A stretch of 9,949 bases of DNA from Parachlamydiales bacterium (GCA_003151315.1 PLXF01000102.1:1-9949), one strand, 5' to 3'; positions 1-6,169 are shown, counted from the stretch's first letter. A program made the numbers and translations. The notes: a model not told the origin generated them from the sequence alone.

Positions 1-33
1 GGCGCTATCATGGCTTGGTTGTCTAACTTTTAA
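1..33 (+). CDS. Possible transposase, last ten codons only
   Basis: The first 33 bases read in frame as ten codons ending MAWLSNF and a TAA stop, cut by the left window edge. A hydrophobic Ala/Ile/Trp/Leu-rich tail just before the stop is common at the C-terminus of IS5-type DDE transposases, and the stop lies one base before a sequence that recurs at 2771 and behaves as an IS end. A stop codon adjoining the terminal inverted repeat is typical of compact insertion sequences. The family is inferred from ten codons plus context; the gene could be something else entirely. Confidence 0.35.
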   Translation, partial: GAIMAWLSNF

Positions 34-47
34 CTGGACACAGTATA
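1..47 (+). mobile_element. Right end of an insertion sequence
   Basis: The stretch AACTGGACACAGTATA at 32-47 recurs exactly at 2771-2786. Read inward on the other strand it begins TATACTGTGTCCAGTT, and two palindromic elements in this window (2874-3037 and 4488-4653) begin with the same TATACTG. This suggests a terminal inverted repeat starting TACTG next to a TA target. The body of the element, with the putative transposase whose stop is at 31-33, would lie left of the window. A TA target is known for IS630/Tc1-type elements and for the IS427 group of IS5; which applies here cannot be seen. Confidence 0.5.
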
Positions 48-243
48 GACCGATTTTCTTAAAATTTTGCGCCAGCAGAATTTCTTGACCGATTGTGGTA
101 TGCCGCGCCCGCTTAGGTTGTGTGATATATTGCATCGGAATTTTAGGCTCTTTTAATCTCCTCTTGCGAAGCATTTACAAAATCTTTGCTAAATAGAAGC
201 GATTTTAATTTTTCATCACGAACGTGTATAGTGATGTTTGCCT

Positions 244-1137
244 ATGGAAAGAAAAATTTTTAAAATTATCGGAGCCTGTAGCGGCTGGGGCGCTAAGTTT
301 CACGGATGTGAAAAAGGGCCTGAGGCTGTGATTTATCCGCATGAAGAGAGATTTCCCCATACGGAAAAGGAAATGCTCTATCCTCGGCAATCGGCCTCGA
401 CAGGAGATCTACCTCCTCGGGAGGCCATTGTCCTTATTCAGGACTTTAATCTGCGCCTGGCCGCTGCCGTGCAGAAAACGCTGAATGAGGGAAAATTTCC
501 TCTAGTACTTGGAGGAGATCATGTGAATGCAGTGGGGACTTGGAATGGGGTCAACGCGTATGAGGCGTCTCAAGGGCGGCTCCCTTTTGGATTGATTTGG
601 ATCGATGCCCACATGGACGCCAATACTCCGCAAACGTCGCAATCTTCTGCCTGGCATGGGATGCCCCTAGCCGCATTGATGGGATATGGGGATCGGAGGA
701 TTGCACAACTTCTACAAGATGCCCCCGTTTTATCGCCTCAACATATCTGCCTGATTGGCGTGCGCTCTTTTGAGGAGGGAGAGGCCGCCCTTTTAGAGAA
801 ACTTTCCGTGAAAATTTATTTTATGGAAGAGGTGGAGCGACGGGGATTTGCTGCTGTTTTTCAAGAAGCGATTGCCCTCATGAATGCAAAAACCGCCTCT
901 TTTGGTGTGAGCATCGATCTCGACGCCATAGATCCTGAAGATGCCCCGGGAGTTGGAAGTCCCGTTCCTTGGGGAATTAAAGGGGCCGATTTTCTTACCT
1001 CTTTTTCCTCTCTCATCAAAGAAGAGAAGTGGGTGGCTCTCGAAATTGTCGAGTACAACCCTGAAAAGGAAACGGACGGTAAAACAAAGGAATTGATTGA
1101 CCGCATAATAAAAGGGGCAATATATACCGATTCTTGA
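244..1137 (+). CDS. rocF: Arginase (ureohydrolase family)
   Basis: Hydrolyses L-arginine to ornithine and urea in the cytoplasm with a binuclear Mn centre. The ureohydrolase metal motifs are all present, numbered from ATG 244: GGDH at 90-93 (His93), DAHMD at 121-125 (Asp121, His123, Asp125) and SIDLDAIDP at 223-231 (Asp225, Asp227). His138 in WHGMPL matches the proton-shuttle His of arginases. At 297 aa the length is normal. An in-frame TTG at 238 would add two residues, but ATG 244 is the better start; neither has a clear Shine-Dalgarno sequence. A TATAGT hexamer at 227-232 could be a -10 box but would leave almost no leader. The ornithine aminotransferase gene begins 16 bases after the stop, which favours arginase over agmatinase or formiminoglutamase. 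Family assignment is firm; the substrate is inferred from His138 and the neighbour. Confidence 0.87.
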   Translation: MERKIFKIIGACSGWGAKFHGCEKGPEAVIYPHEERFPHTEKEMLYPRQSASTGDLPPREAIVLIQDFNLRLAAAVQKTLNEGKFPLVLGGDHVNAVGTWNGVNAYEASQGRLPFGLIWIDAHMDANTPQTSQSSAWHGMPLAALMGYGDRRIAQLLQDAPVLSPQHICLIGVRSFEEGEAALLEKLSVKIYFMEEVERRGFAAVFQEAIALMNAKTASFGVSIDLDAIDPEDAPGVGSPVPWGIKGADFLTSFSSLIKEEKWVALEIVEYNPEKETDGKTKELIDRIIKGAIYTDS

Positions 1138-1153
1138 ATCACGAGAGGTATAG

Positions 1154-2344
1154 ATGAAGCCGATTGAATTAGAAGAGATGTATGGCGCCCATATTTACCA
1201 TCCCCTTCCGATCGTCTTGGTTCGGGGCAAGGGGGTTTGGGTATGGGATGATCAAGGGAAACAGTATCTGGATCTATTAAGCGCCTACTCAGCGGTAAGT
1301 CATGGACATTGCCACCCCCGATTAGTGCAAGCGCTGCAAACCCAATCAGAAAAGCTTTGTATCCCCTCGAGGGCTTTTTACAATGATCAATTAGGCCCAT
1401 TTTTGAAAAAAGTGTGCGATTTAGCCGGCCTAGAGATGGCGATTCCGATGAATTCTGGAAGTGAAGCGGTAGAGACGGCGATCAAGTCGGCGCGTCTCTG
1501 GGGACATCGGGTGAAAGGGGTTGCGTCGCCGGAGATTATTGTAGTGGAAGGGAATTTTCATGGCCGCACTACTACGGTCATTAGTTTTTCTTCTGAGCCC
1601 AAGTATACCAATGGGTTTGCCCCTTTAACCCCTGGATTCAAAATCATCCCTTATGGCGATGTCAACGCTTTAGAAAAAGCCATAACGCCTAATACCTGCG
1701 CCTTTTTGGTGGAACCGATACAAGGGGAGGCGGGGGTTATTATTCCTCCTGAAGGGTATTTGCGAAAAGCGGCCGAAATATGTAAACAACATAACATTCT
1801 GTTGATTCTCGATGAGGTCCAGTCGGGTCTTGGTCGAACGGGGAAAATGTTTGCTTTTCAACATGAGGGGATCGTTCCAGATGGGTTAATTTTAGGCAAA
1901 GCGCTAGGAGGCGGAATTCTCCCCATTTCCGCTTTTGTCGCTAAAAAAGAGATCCTCTCCCTTTTTAAACCCGGAATGCACGGTTCCACCTTTGGCGGCA
2001 ACCCGCTCGCGTGCGCTGTGGCGATCGAGGCTCTAACAGTTCTTCAAGAGGAAAATTTGGTCGAGAATAGTCGGAACCTAGGCGATTATATGCTCCACAA
2101 GGTGCGGTCTTGGAATCACCCGGTGTTGAGCGACGTGAGAGGAAAAGGGCTATGGCTCGGGCTTCAGGTCGATCCTAGAAAGGGGAATGCCCGAAAAATG
2201 TGTGAGGCCTTGATGAAAAAAGGGGTTCTCGCTAAAGAGACACATGAGACGGTGATTCGGATCGCCCCCCCTCTTGTTATTACAAAACAAGAGCTTGAAA
2301 GGGCTGCCGATACGATCGAAGCTGTATTGAATGAAATGACATGA
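1154..2344 (+). CDS. rocD: Ornithine aminotransferase
   Basis: PLP enzyme of aminotransferase class III. It moves the delta-amino group of ornithine to 2-oxoglutarate, giving glutamate-5-semialdehyde and glutamate. At 396 aa it has the usual length. Visible elements: YSAVSHGHCHP near residues 45-55, a feature of ornithine rather than acetylornithine aminotransferases; the phosphate-binding NSGSEA at 100-105; GNFHGRT at 133-139; DEVQSGLGRTG from Asp220, the residue that contacts the PLP ring nitrogen; the Schiff-base Lys249 in LGKALGGG; HGSTFGGNPLA; and a C-terminal LAKETHETVIRIAPPL that matches eukaryotic and Bacillus enzymes closely. GAGAGG at 1143-1148 lies five bases before the ATG. The gene sits 16 bases after rocF and 8 bases before the next gene, so the three are probably one transcript. 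Confidence 0.92.
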   Translation: MKPIELEEMYGAHIYHPLPIVLVRGKGVWVWDDQGKQYLDLLSAYSAVSHGHCHPRLVQALQTQSEKLCIPSRAFYNDQLGPFLKKVCDLAGLEMAIPMNSGSEAVETAIKSARLWGHRVKGVASPEIIVVEGNFHGRTTTVISFSSEPKYTNGFAPLTPGFKIIPYGDVNALEKAITPNTCAFLVEPIQGEAGVIIPPEGYLRKAAEICKQHNILLILDEVQSGLGRTGKMFAFQHEGIVPDGLILGKALGGGILPISAFVAKKEILSLFKPGMHGSTFGGNPLACAVAIEALTVLQEENLVENSRNLGDYMLHKVRSWNHPVLSDVRGKGLWLGLQVDPRKGNARKMCEALMKKGVLAKETHETVIRIAPPLVITKQELERAADTIEAVLNEMT

Positions 2345-2352
2345 GGTAAAAG

Positions 2353-2688
2353 ATGAGTACAAAAAGGATAATCGGAATCATCATAGCGGCCTGCGGCGCG
2401 TTTATGCTGGTATTTTCTAACTACATTTCCAAACAAGTTCAGGAAGGAAGGGGAAAAATTTCCCGAGCCCAATCCCAAGTAGACACAGGCAACAAGCTGT
2501 TTTCTATCAATCCGATCACTAAAGAGGTGGGAAAGGGGATCTCTGGCGGCGCTCAAAGAAGGATTGATGCTGGGAGTATGGAAGCTGATGAATACGCCGT
2601 TTTGGCTCATCAACTGCAAATTGGCGGGGTTGTCCTTTTGATCGTCGGCTGCGGGATTGTTTTTTTATCTAGTAGAAAAAAAAGATAA
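2353..2688 (+). CDS. Small two-helix membrane protein, unknown function
   Basis: I do not recognise a named function. The 111-aa product has a hydrophobic helix at about residues 6-22 behind a Lys/Arg N-terminus, a polar middle of about 65 residues, and a second helix at about 90-105 ending in a basic SSRKKR tail. Both ends are therefore probably cytoplasmic, with the middle outside. The middle carries QVQEGRGKISRAQSQVD and a FSINPITKEVGKGI stretch followed by QRRIDAG, so it looks helical and conserved rather than random. GAGG at 2343-2346 overlaps the rocD stop and is six bases from the ATG, so translation is coupled to rocD. Position suggests a link to arginine or ornithine use or transport, but it could be a passenger. 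The terminator at 2720 closes the operon. Confidence 0.78.
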   Translation: MSTKRIIGIIIAACGAFMLVFSNYISKQVQEGRGKISRAQSQVDTGNKLFSINPITKEVGKGISGGAQRRIDAGSMEADEYAVLAHQLQIGGVVLLIVGCGIVFLSSRKKR

Positions 2689-2719
2689 AACTTGAACTCT
2701 CTTATTTACAAATTCTTAA

Positions 2720-2752
2720 CAAAAAAGCGGCTTTTCGGAGCTGCTTTTTTCT
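2720..2752 (+). terminator. Rho-independent terminator of the arginine operon
   Basis: An 11-bp stem with one G-U pair joins 2721-2731 (AAAAAAGCGGC) to 2740-2750 (GCTGCTTTTTT) around an 8-base loop. The 3' arm ends in six T. It lies 32 bases after the stop of the small membrane protein gene. The matching A-tract means it could also work on the other strand. Confidence 0.8.
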
Positions 2753-2770
2753 TTGATTTTCTTGCGCAGC

Positions 2771-2786
2771 AACTGGACACAGTATA
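2771..2786 (+). mobile_element. Solo insertion-sequence end (16-bp direct repeat)
   Basis: Exact second copy of the 16-bp end at 32-47, in the same orientation, with no element body on its left: the arginine-operon terminator is only 18 bases away. It is best read as the leftover right end of a deleted IS copy. The next reading frame (from 2796) is a headless gene tail, so the same event may have removed that gene's front. Together the two copies flank the arginine operon as direct repeats about 2.7 kb apart. Confidence 0.5.
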
Positions 2787-2795
2787 AGTTAAGGC

Positions 2796-3152
2796 ATGCG
2801 TAAGGAATCTTTTTCAATTGCTATTGCTTGTATGGTTCTATCCGCAACGGGCCTTGCATTGACAGGGTTTATGTATACTGCCATCGGCTTGAAACTTTGA
2901 ATTCTTATCACAGATTTTGCGTTCCAGTAGTGTTGCGGAGGGTGAAGTAAACTAGAGAGAGTTTGCGAGACCGAGCAATACGCTGGGGCTCAAAAGATGT
3001 CGATAAGAATTCAAAGTTTCAAGCCGATGGTAGTATATTTTTCTGTTCTTCTCGGCGGCGTGATTGATTGGGTCGCATTTGGAGATGTTCCCAACTCTTT
3101 ATCCATTTTAGGAATTCTCCTTGTAGGACTGGAGGGAGTGGTAAAAATTTAG
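2796..3152 (+). pseudogene. Remnant of a membrane transporter tail (DMT/EamA-like), interrupted
   Basis: Two pieces of hydrophobic coding sequence are separated by a palindromic element. The left piece, from ATG 2796, reads through a membrane helix (SIAIACMVLSATGLALTGFMY) and stops inside the element. The right piece ends WVAFGDVPNSLSILGILLVG...VVKI with a TAG at 3150-3152; this resembles the last helix of drug/metabolite transporters, where a GE/GD-P motif precedes the final helix. Removing 2876-3037 (162 bases) joins the pieces in frame (…GFMYFSVLLGG…) into 64 codons. An in-frame TAA at 2790-2792 sits just upstream, so only a C-terminal part survives. The transporter family is a judgement from pattern, not a search; a small two-helix protein is the alternative. 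Confidence 0.45.
2874..3037. mobile_element. 164-bp palindromic (MITE-like) element 1
   Basis: Arms 2874-2909 and 3002-3037 are 36-base inverted repeats with a single mismatch (base 7, G against A). Weaker complementarity continues inward (2910-2928 with 2983-3000), and a small apical hairpin AAACT/AGTTT sits near 2949-2964, so nearly the whole element can fold into one hairpin. Both ends read TATACT (TATACTGCC left, TATACTACC right), close to the IS end TATACTGTGTCC at 32 and 2771. With TA as the duplicated target, the mobile part would be 2876-3035. There is no transposase; it would have to move in trans. Confidence 0.6.
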
Positions 3153-3275
3153 CATCATCATTTTTCGAAAAACGGAAATTTCCTCTATGAAAAAATGGGA
3201 AAGTTGCTCTATACTACCTATTCTTGAACTAACTTGTGTGTGTCTTCAGAGGCTTTTTCGAAGGAGTTATAATGT

Positions 3276-4025
3276 ATGTCTATTCCTGCAATTCATGAGT
3301 TCAATATAAACGATTTTCAGGTTGATGAGCGCAATATTCGATATGGTATATGGCATCTCCCTGTGGACTGTGTGAGGTATTATAGTGCGACAGAAAAGTC
3401 TGTCTACGAAGACGAGCGCAATGTGGTTGAGATTCGGCTTGAGACTTTTCGAGCGCATTGCGATGTTCAAGCAAAAATTATGTGCGGTACGGCAGAAAAA
3501 GTAAATCAAGTGAAATCGATCCTAGAAAATGCGCATATTAAAGAGATTTCGTCTATTCCTTTAAAAGATAGGGTAACTGTTAAGGAATGTATCTATTTTA
3601 CTCTTTATCCTAAGATAATGGAACAATTTTTCAGGGATTTTGATGTCGATTGGGAGGAAGATATACCGCCAAAGGGACACTTTTTCTCTGCCAATGACTT
3701 AGAAGAAGTGATTTTTGGGTTGCCTATAGATATTAGACCTATAGCCAAGTTGTTGTTGTTATTTAATTTATACGAGAAACTTTTCAAAAGAGAACTGGAA
3801 GATAGTTCGACGATGTTTACCGATGCTATTCAGGCTCTGAAAAATCAAATGGATAAACGAGGTTACTTTCCGATTAAAGAGGGTCAAAAAATTGAAGCTG
3901 TTTTTTCTTATTTAGACAAAAGATTCAAGACTTGTGGGCCTGGTACATATGCGGCAGTTACAAAAATTATAAACATTTGCCTGGCGCTCAACACGGTGGA
4001 TTTAGGTCCTAGAATGTTAGCTTAA
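3276..4025 (+). CDS. Hypothetical protein, 249 aa, orphan
   Basis: I do not recognise this protein. It has no signal peptide and no convincing membrane helix, so it is probably soluble. The first half is mixed and acidic (e.g. VYEDERNVVEIRLETF, residues about 44-59). The second half looks alpha-helical, with LAKLLLLFNLYEKLF-type heptads near 160-175 and LDKRFKTCGPGTYAAVTKI near 215-233. AAGGAG at 3261-3266 lies nine bases before ATG 3276. Another ATG at 3272, with better spacing, opens only an 8-codon frame, so 3276 is chosen. The gene looks more AT-rich than the arginine operon and lies between two decayed, element-interrupted genes, which fits recently acquired or fast-evolving DNA. An effector role is possible but nothing in the sequence shows it. 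Confidence 0.7.
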   Translation: MSIPAIHEFNINDFQVDERNIRYGIWHLPVDCVRYYSATEKSVYEDERNVVEIRLETFRAHCDVQAKIMCGTAEKVNQVKSILENAHIKEISSIPLKDRVTVKECIYFTLYPKIMEQFFRDFDVDWEEDIPPKGHFFSANDLEEVIFGLPIDIRPIAKLLLLFNLYEKLFKRELEDSSTMFTDAIQALKNQMDKRGYFPIKEGQKIEAVFSYLDKRFKTCGPGTYAAVTKIINICLALNTVDLGPRMLA

Positions 4026-4040
4026 GAGGTCGCTTCTTTA

Positions 4041-4075
4041 CGTTATCTTAAAAAATATTTAGCTAAATACTAACG
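4041..4075 (+). terminator. Weak hairpin after the 249-codon gene
   Basis: CGTTA at 4041-4045 pairs with TAACG at 4071-4075 and encloses the perfect 14-base palindrome TATTTAGCTAAATA at 4056-4069. It starts 16 bases after the stop codon and is followed by an imperfect T-rich stretch. The long internal gap and weak AT pairing make it a poor terminator by the usual rules. Confidence 0.25.
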
Positions 4076-4210
4076 TTTAGGTTACTTTCTGGTTTAGGAC
4101 GTTCTGTCCCTTGAACGCGGGAGAGTCTGTGATGGACTTACAGATTATTTTGACTAAATATCTATTTGTAAAATCTGCAAAGAATTCGACACCCCTTCTC
4201 CGAGCGGATA

Positions 4211-4235
4211 AACTCCTTCTTTTTAAGAAGGAGTT
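4211..4235. repeat. Perfect 11-bp hairpin inside the decayed gene
   Basis: AACTCCTTCTT (4211-4221) and AAGAAGGAGTT (4225-4235) form a perfect stem with a TTT loop. The 3' arm contains AAGGAG, so on the RNA a ribosome-binding-like sequence would be sequestered. No T-run follows directly, so it is not a standard terminator. It may be part of the old coding sequence. Confidence 0.4.
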
Positions 4236-4487
4236 CTTTAAACTCTCTTCTACTCATTCCGTGTCCTATAGAACAAGATTCGTTATTTCTCTGTGTCACG
4301 CTTGTTTTTTACCTCTATTCATGCAAAGGCGGACATCATTCAGCTTGACGAAGAAGATAAGTTCTTACCCAAGGAATTCAACTGGATCAAGAGAAAGGAT
4401 ATCGCTACTTTTCGTTTGCCTATTACGAGTGAAAATGGAGAGGTGATCGATTCGTGGCGCAATTTACCAAGCAGGAGGGGAGGGAGC

Positions 4488-4653
4488 TATACTGTGCGCG
4501 GTTAGATTCGTAACTTTTGGGGACCTTAGAGTGACCTAGGTTTCAACGATCGCGACGAGAGCCATATTGTCGCAATATGGCCGAGGAACGATCGTTGAAA
4601 GATGGGTCACTCTAAGGTCCCCAAAAGTTACGAAGCTAGCCGCGCGCAGTATA
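4488..4653. mobile_element. 166-bp palindromic (MITE-like) element 2
   Basis: Arms 4488-4552 and 4589-4653 are 65-base inverted repeats with six mismatches: three near the outer ends and three in a 4-base block at 4537-4540. The 36-base centre holds its own 9-bp hairpin, GCCATATTG/CAATATGGC (4561-4569 with 4573-4581). The ends read TATACTGTGCGCGGTTA (left) and TATACTGCGCGCGGCTA (right). The left end matches the IS end TATACTGTGTCCAGTT closely, differing in three central bases over 16. The inner sequence is unrelated to element 1. No coding capacity. Confidence 0.65.
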
Positions 4654-4828
4654 TGATGAAATATGAGAATCGGTGGATCTATCTCGAAATTGTAGGGTAT
4701 GAAACACCTAATCCAGACATAAAAACATTCGATGAGGATTACTCCGGATCGATTTTTTTAACGAGGATAAAGAAAAAGGTCGCTAACGGTTGATTTTTAA
4801 TCGATAACGACATAAAATTTTCAATTTT

Positions 4829-5743
4829 TTGGAGGTTATTATTAGCGCCCTGACCCTTTTCATTTTTCGTTATCCTCAGCTCACCGAGGAAGCTAAAGAA
4901 TTGATACAAAAAAAAGCTGAAGAGCTAGTGGAACTGAAATCACAATATCAATTAGGAGTCCGTCTCCGCGATGCTCCAGAAAAAACGAGCTGCGCCACTG
5001 CTATCGCATGGATATTCAGAGAGTCTATAAGAAAGTCCTTGCCGAGGGCGTTTGTGGAAAATATGCCTTATAAACTTATGAGTAAAAGATGTGGAGAATG
5101 GGCTCTTTTACGTATAGACTCGAGCCAAGTAGAGACAGCGGATATAGTTTTTGCTCAAAATAATAAGGCTATACGGACAAATCACATGGGGATGATGATC
5201 AACGATCGGATCTTTCACGCCTCGTCACAAGCGGGCTGCGCAGTCATTGAAGAGTTAGGGACTTTTTTTGCACATTACAAACAAGCTGAGACCGAAGAGG
5301 AATTATTGCACCCAAAAGATCCGCGAGATGATAGTCGCCTGAACGCTTCTTCCGATTCGAATGCATCCAGCCCTTGTGGTCGTACGGGTAGTCCCATTAC
5401 TCCTACGCCCCCTTGGGATGTTCGGATTAGATTGCTCACAGCAGATGATGGGATGCATCATTCGTGGAAAAGAGACCCATCGCCGCAGAGATTTTCGCTC
5501 GAGCCTCCTCTCTTGCAATCTCCGGAAAAAAAGGGAACTCGCTATTTGTCTGATAGAAAGATGCCTCGATCGGAAGAGGAATTACTGCAACATCCAAAAG
5601 AAGAGAAAGATAGCAATAATTTTGGCGCCCAAGAGAAGAAAAATTTTGTGGAAGTGGCGATCAAGAAAATTTCTGACCCGTTCTCCCCAAAGAACCATCG
5701 CTCCCCCGACGAGAGAGAAACGAAGGAGCCGTGCCGCAAATAG
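4829..5743 (+). CDS. NlpC/P60-like cysteine peptidase with disordered tail
   Basis: Residues about 45-150 look like an NlpC/P60 papain-fold domain, known for cleaving peptidoglycan stem peptides. The nucleophile would be Cys55 in TSCATAIAWIF, the base His119 in NHMGMMIND (compare HVGIYL in the family), and His130 in IFHAS; ADIVFAQ before the His matches the family's GDLVFF strand. From about residue 155 the chain is low-complexity, rich in Glu, Lys, Pro and Ser, and carries a repeated motif (EEELLHPKD at 156-164, EEELLQHPKE at 249-258). No signal peptide is visible. The start is uncertain: TTG 4829 overlaps GGAGG at 4831-4835, which would rather serve a start near 4841 (now ATT), so the true ATG may be lost. 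The last 162 bases are antisense to the DedA-like gene. It is a real domain, but the gene may be damaged at both ends. Confidence 0.62.
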   Translation: MEVIISALTLFIFRYPQLTEEAKELIQKKAEELVELKSQYQLGVRLRDAPEKTSCATAIAWIFRESIRKSLPRAFVENMPYKLMSKRCGEWALLRIDSSQVETADIVFAQNNKAIRTNHMGMMINDRIFHASSQAGCAVIEELGTFFAHYKQAETEEELLHPKDPRDDSRLNASSDSNASSPCGRTGSPITPTPPWDVRIRLLTADDGMHHSWKRDPSPQRFSLEPPLLQSPEKKGTRYLSDRKMPRSEEELLQHPKEEKDSNNFGAQEKKNFVEVAIKKISDPFSPKNHRSPDERETKEPCRK

Positions 5744-6169
5744 GCAGCAGATAAACGGGAATAGTCCGAAATGGAATACGCCAGCGGTAAGGCTAAGGGC
5801 TTTCAGAGGAAAGGGTAGCAGCGACCCGAAGAAAATCGCCCAGTTTCCATATTGCTGAAAATGAAGCGAAAGGCGTTCAAAGAAGACGGTTGAAATGAAC
5901 TGGGGCACTACATAGGGGCCGATTAAATCCCACAAGAAGTGGCCTAAAAGATAACCCGCTATACCGCTAAGGGTTGAGCCCACCGCTGCAATCAGCACGT
6001 AGTAAAAAGTTTTTTGCTTATTTTGGAGGCAGAAAAACATTAAAACCGCGTCTAAAGGGATAAAGAGGAGCAATTCCAGGGTAAATAGTACGCCTACCCA
6101 GAGGTAAGCGAGTTTAGAATTCGCTTTCTGAGTGGCCCATTGATAAAGCTTTGCAGTTCTCCCTTCCAT
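5582..6169 (-). CDS. DedA/VTT-domain (YqaA-like) inner-membrane protein
   Basis: A 195-aa, strongly hydrophobic product of the SNARE-associated/VTT family. Members are inner-membrane proteins implicated in lipid carrier flipping and membrane homeostasis. Visible parts: a first helix with an acidic residue (LFTLELLLFIPLDAV, about 28-42), a Gly-rich second segment (STLSGIAGYLLGHFL, about 65-79), the re-entrant region FGSLLPFPLKALSLTAGVF followed by LFAARLLRF with the family's conserved Arg, and a C-terminal ERVRNFLDRHFHK then a last helix. The amphipathic segment before the last helix is typical of YqaA-type members, so the C-terminus is authentic even though its final 53 codons overlap the convergent peptidase gene. 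The start is divergent from dus, with 43 bases between; no good Shine-Dalgarno sequence precedes the ATG. The transported substrate cannot be inferred. Confidence 0.8.
   Translation of the reverse strand: MEGRTAKLYQWATQKANSKLAYLWVGVLFTLELLLFIPLDAVLMFFCLQNKQKTFYYVLIAAVGSTLSGIAGYLLGHFLWDLIGPYVVPQFISTVFFERLSLHFQQYGNWAIFFGSLLPFPLKALSLTAGVFHFGLFPFICCLFAARLLRFSLVGGAMVLWGERVRNFLDRHFHKIFLLLGAKIIAIFLFFWMLQ

Larger units (their letters stand above)
4132..4793 (+). pseudogene. Decayed gene, at least one frameshift plus element insertion
   Basis: Coding-like sequence continues across three frames. From ATG 4132 it reads MDLQIILTKYLFVKS… to about 4280. The sense then shifts to a second frame that reads SIHAKADIIQLDEEDKF…FRLPITSENGEVIDSW to about 4455. 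Element 2 intervenes at 4488-4653, after which MMKYENRWIYLEIVGYETP…SIFLTRIKKKVANG runs to a TGA at 4791-4793. The last part is acidic/aromatic and protein-like. Removing 4490-4653 with one TA kept places the tail in frame with codons reading back only to a stop at 4444-4446, so another frameshift near 4450 is needed. I cannot name the family. The 63-codon frame from ATG 4602 could be called a gene, but its first residues come from the element arm. Confidence 0.45.

Noticed and set aside
861..1400. 179-codon minus-strand open frame across the rocF/rocD junction
   Set aside because: Antisense to two confident genes with complete catalytic motifs; its product has no family features.
3210..3218. 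TATACTACC, resembling the right end of element 1 and also a -10 box
   Set aside because: No partner inverted end nearby and no -35 at a suitable distance; probably chance.
4602..4793. Independent 63-codon gene starting inside element 2
   Set aside because: The first residues derive from the element arm and there is no ribosome-binding site; better explained as the tail of the broken gene from 4132.
5361..5858. 165-codon plus-strand open frame
   Set aside because: Out-of-frame reading of the peptidase tail and antisense to the DedA-like gene; composition is Arg/Ile-rich and not protein-like.
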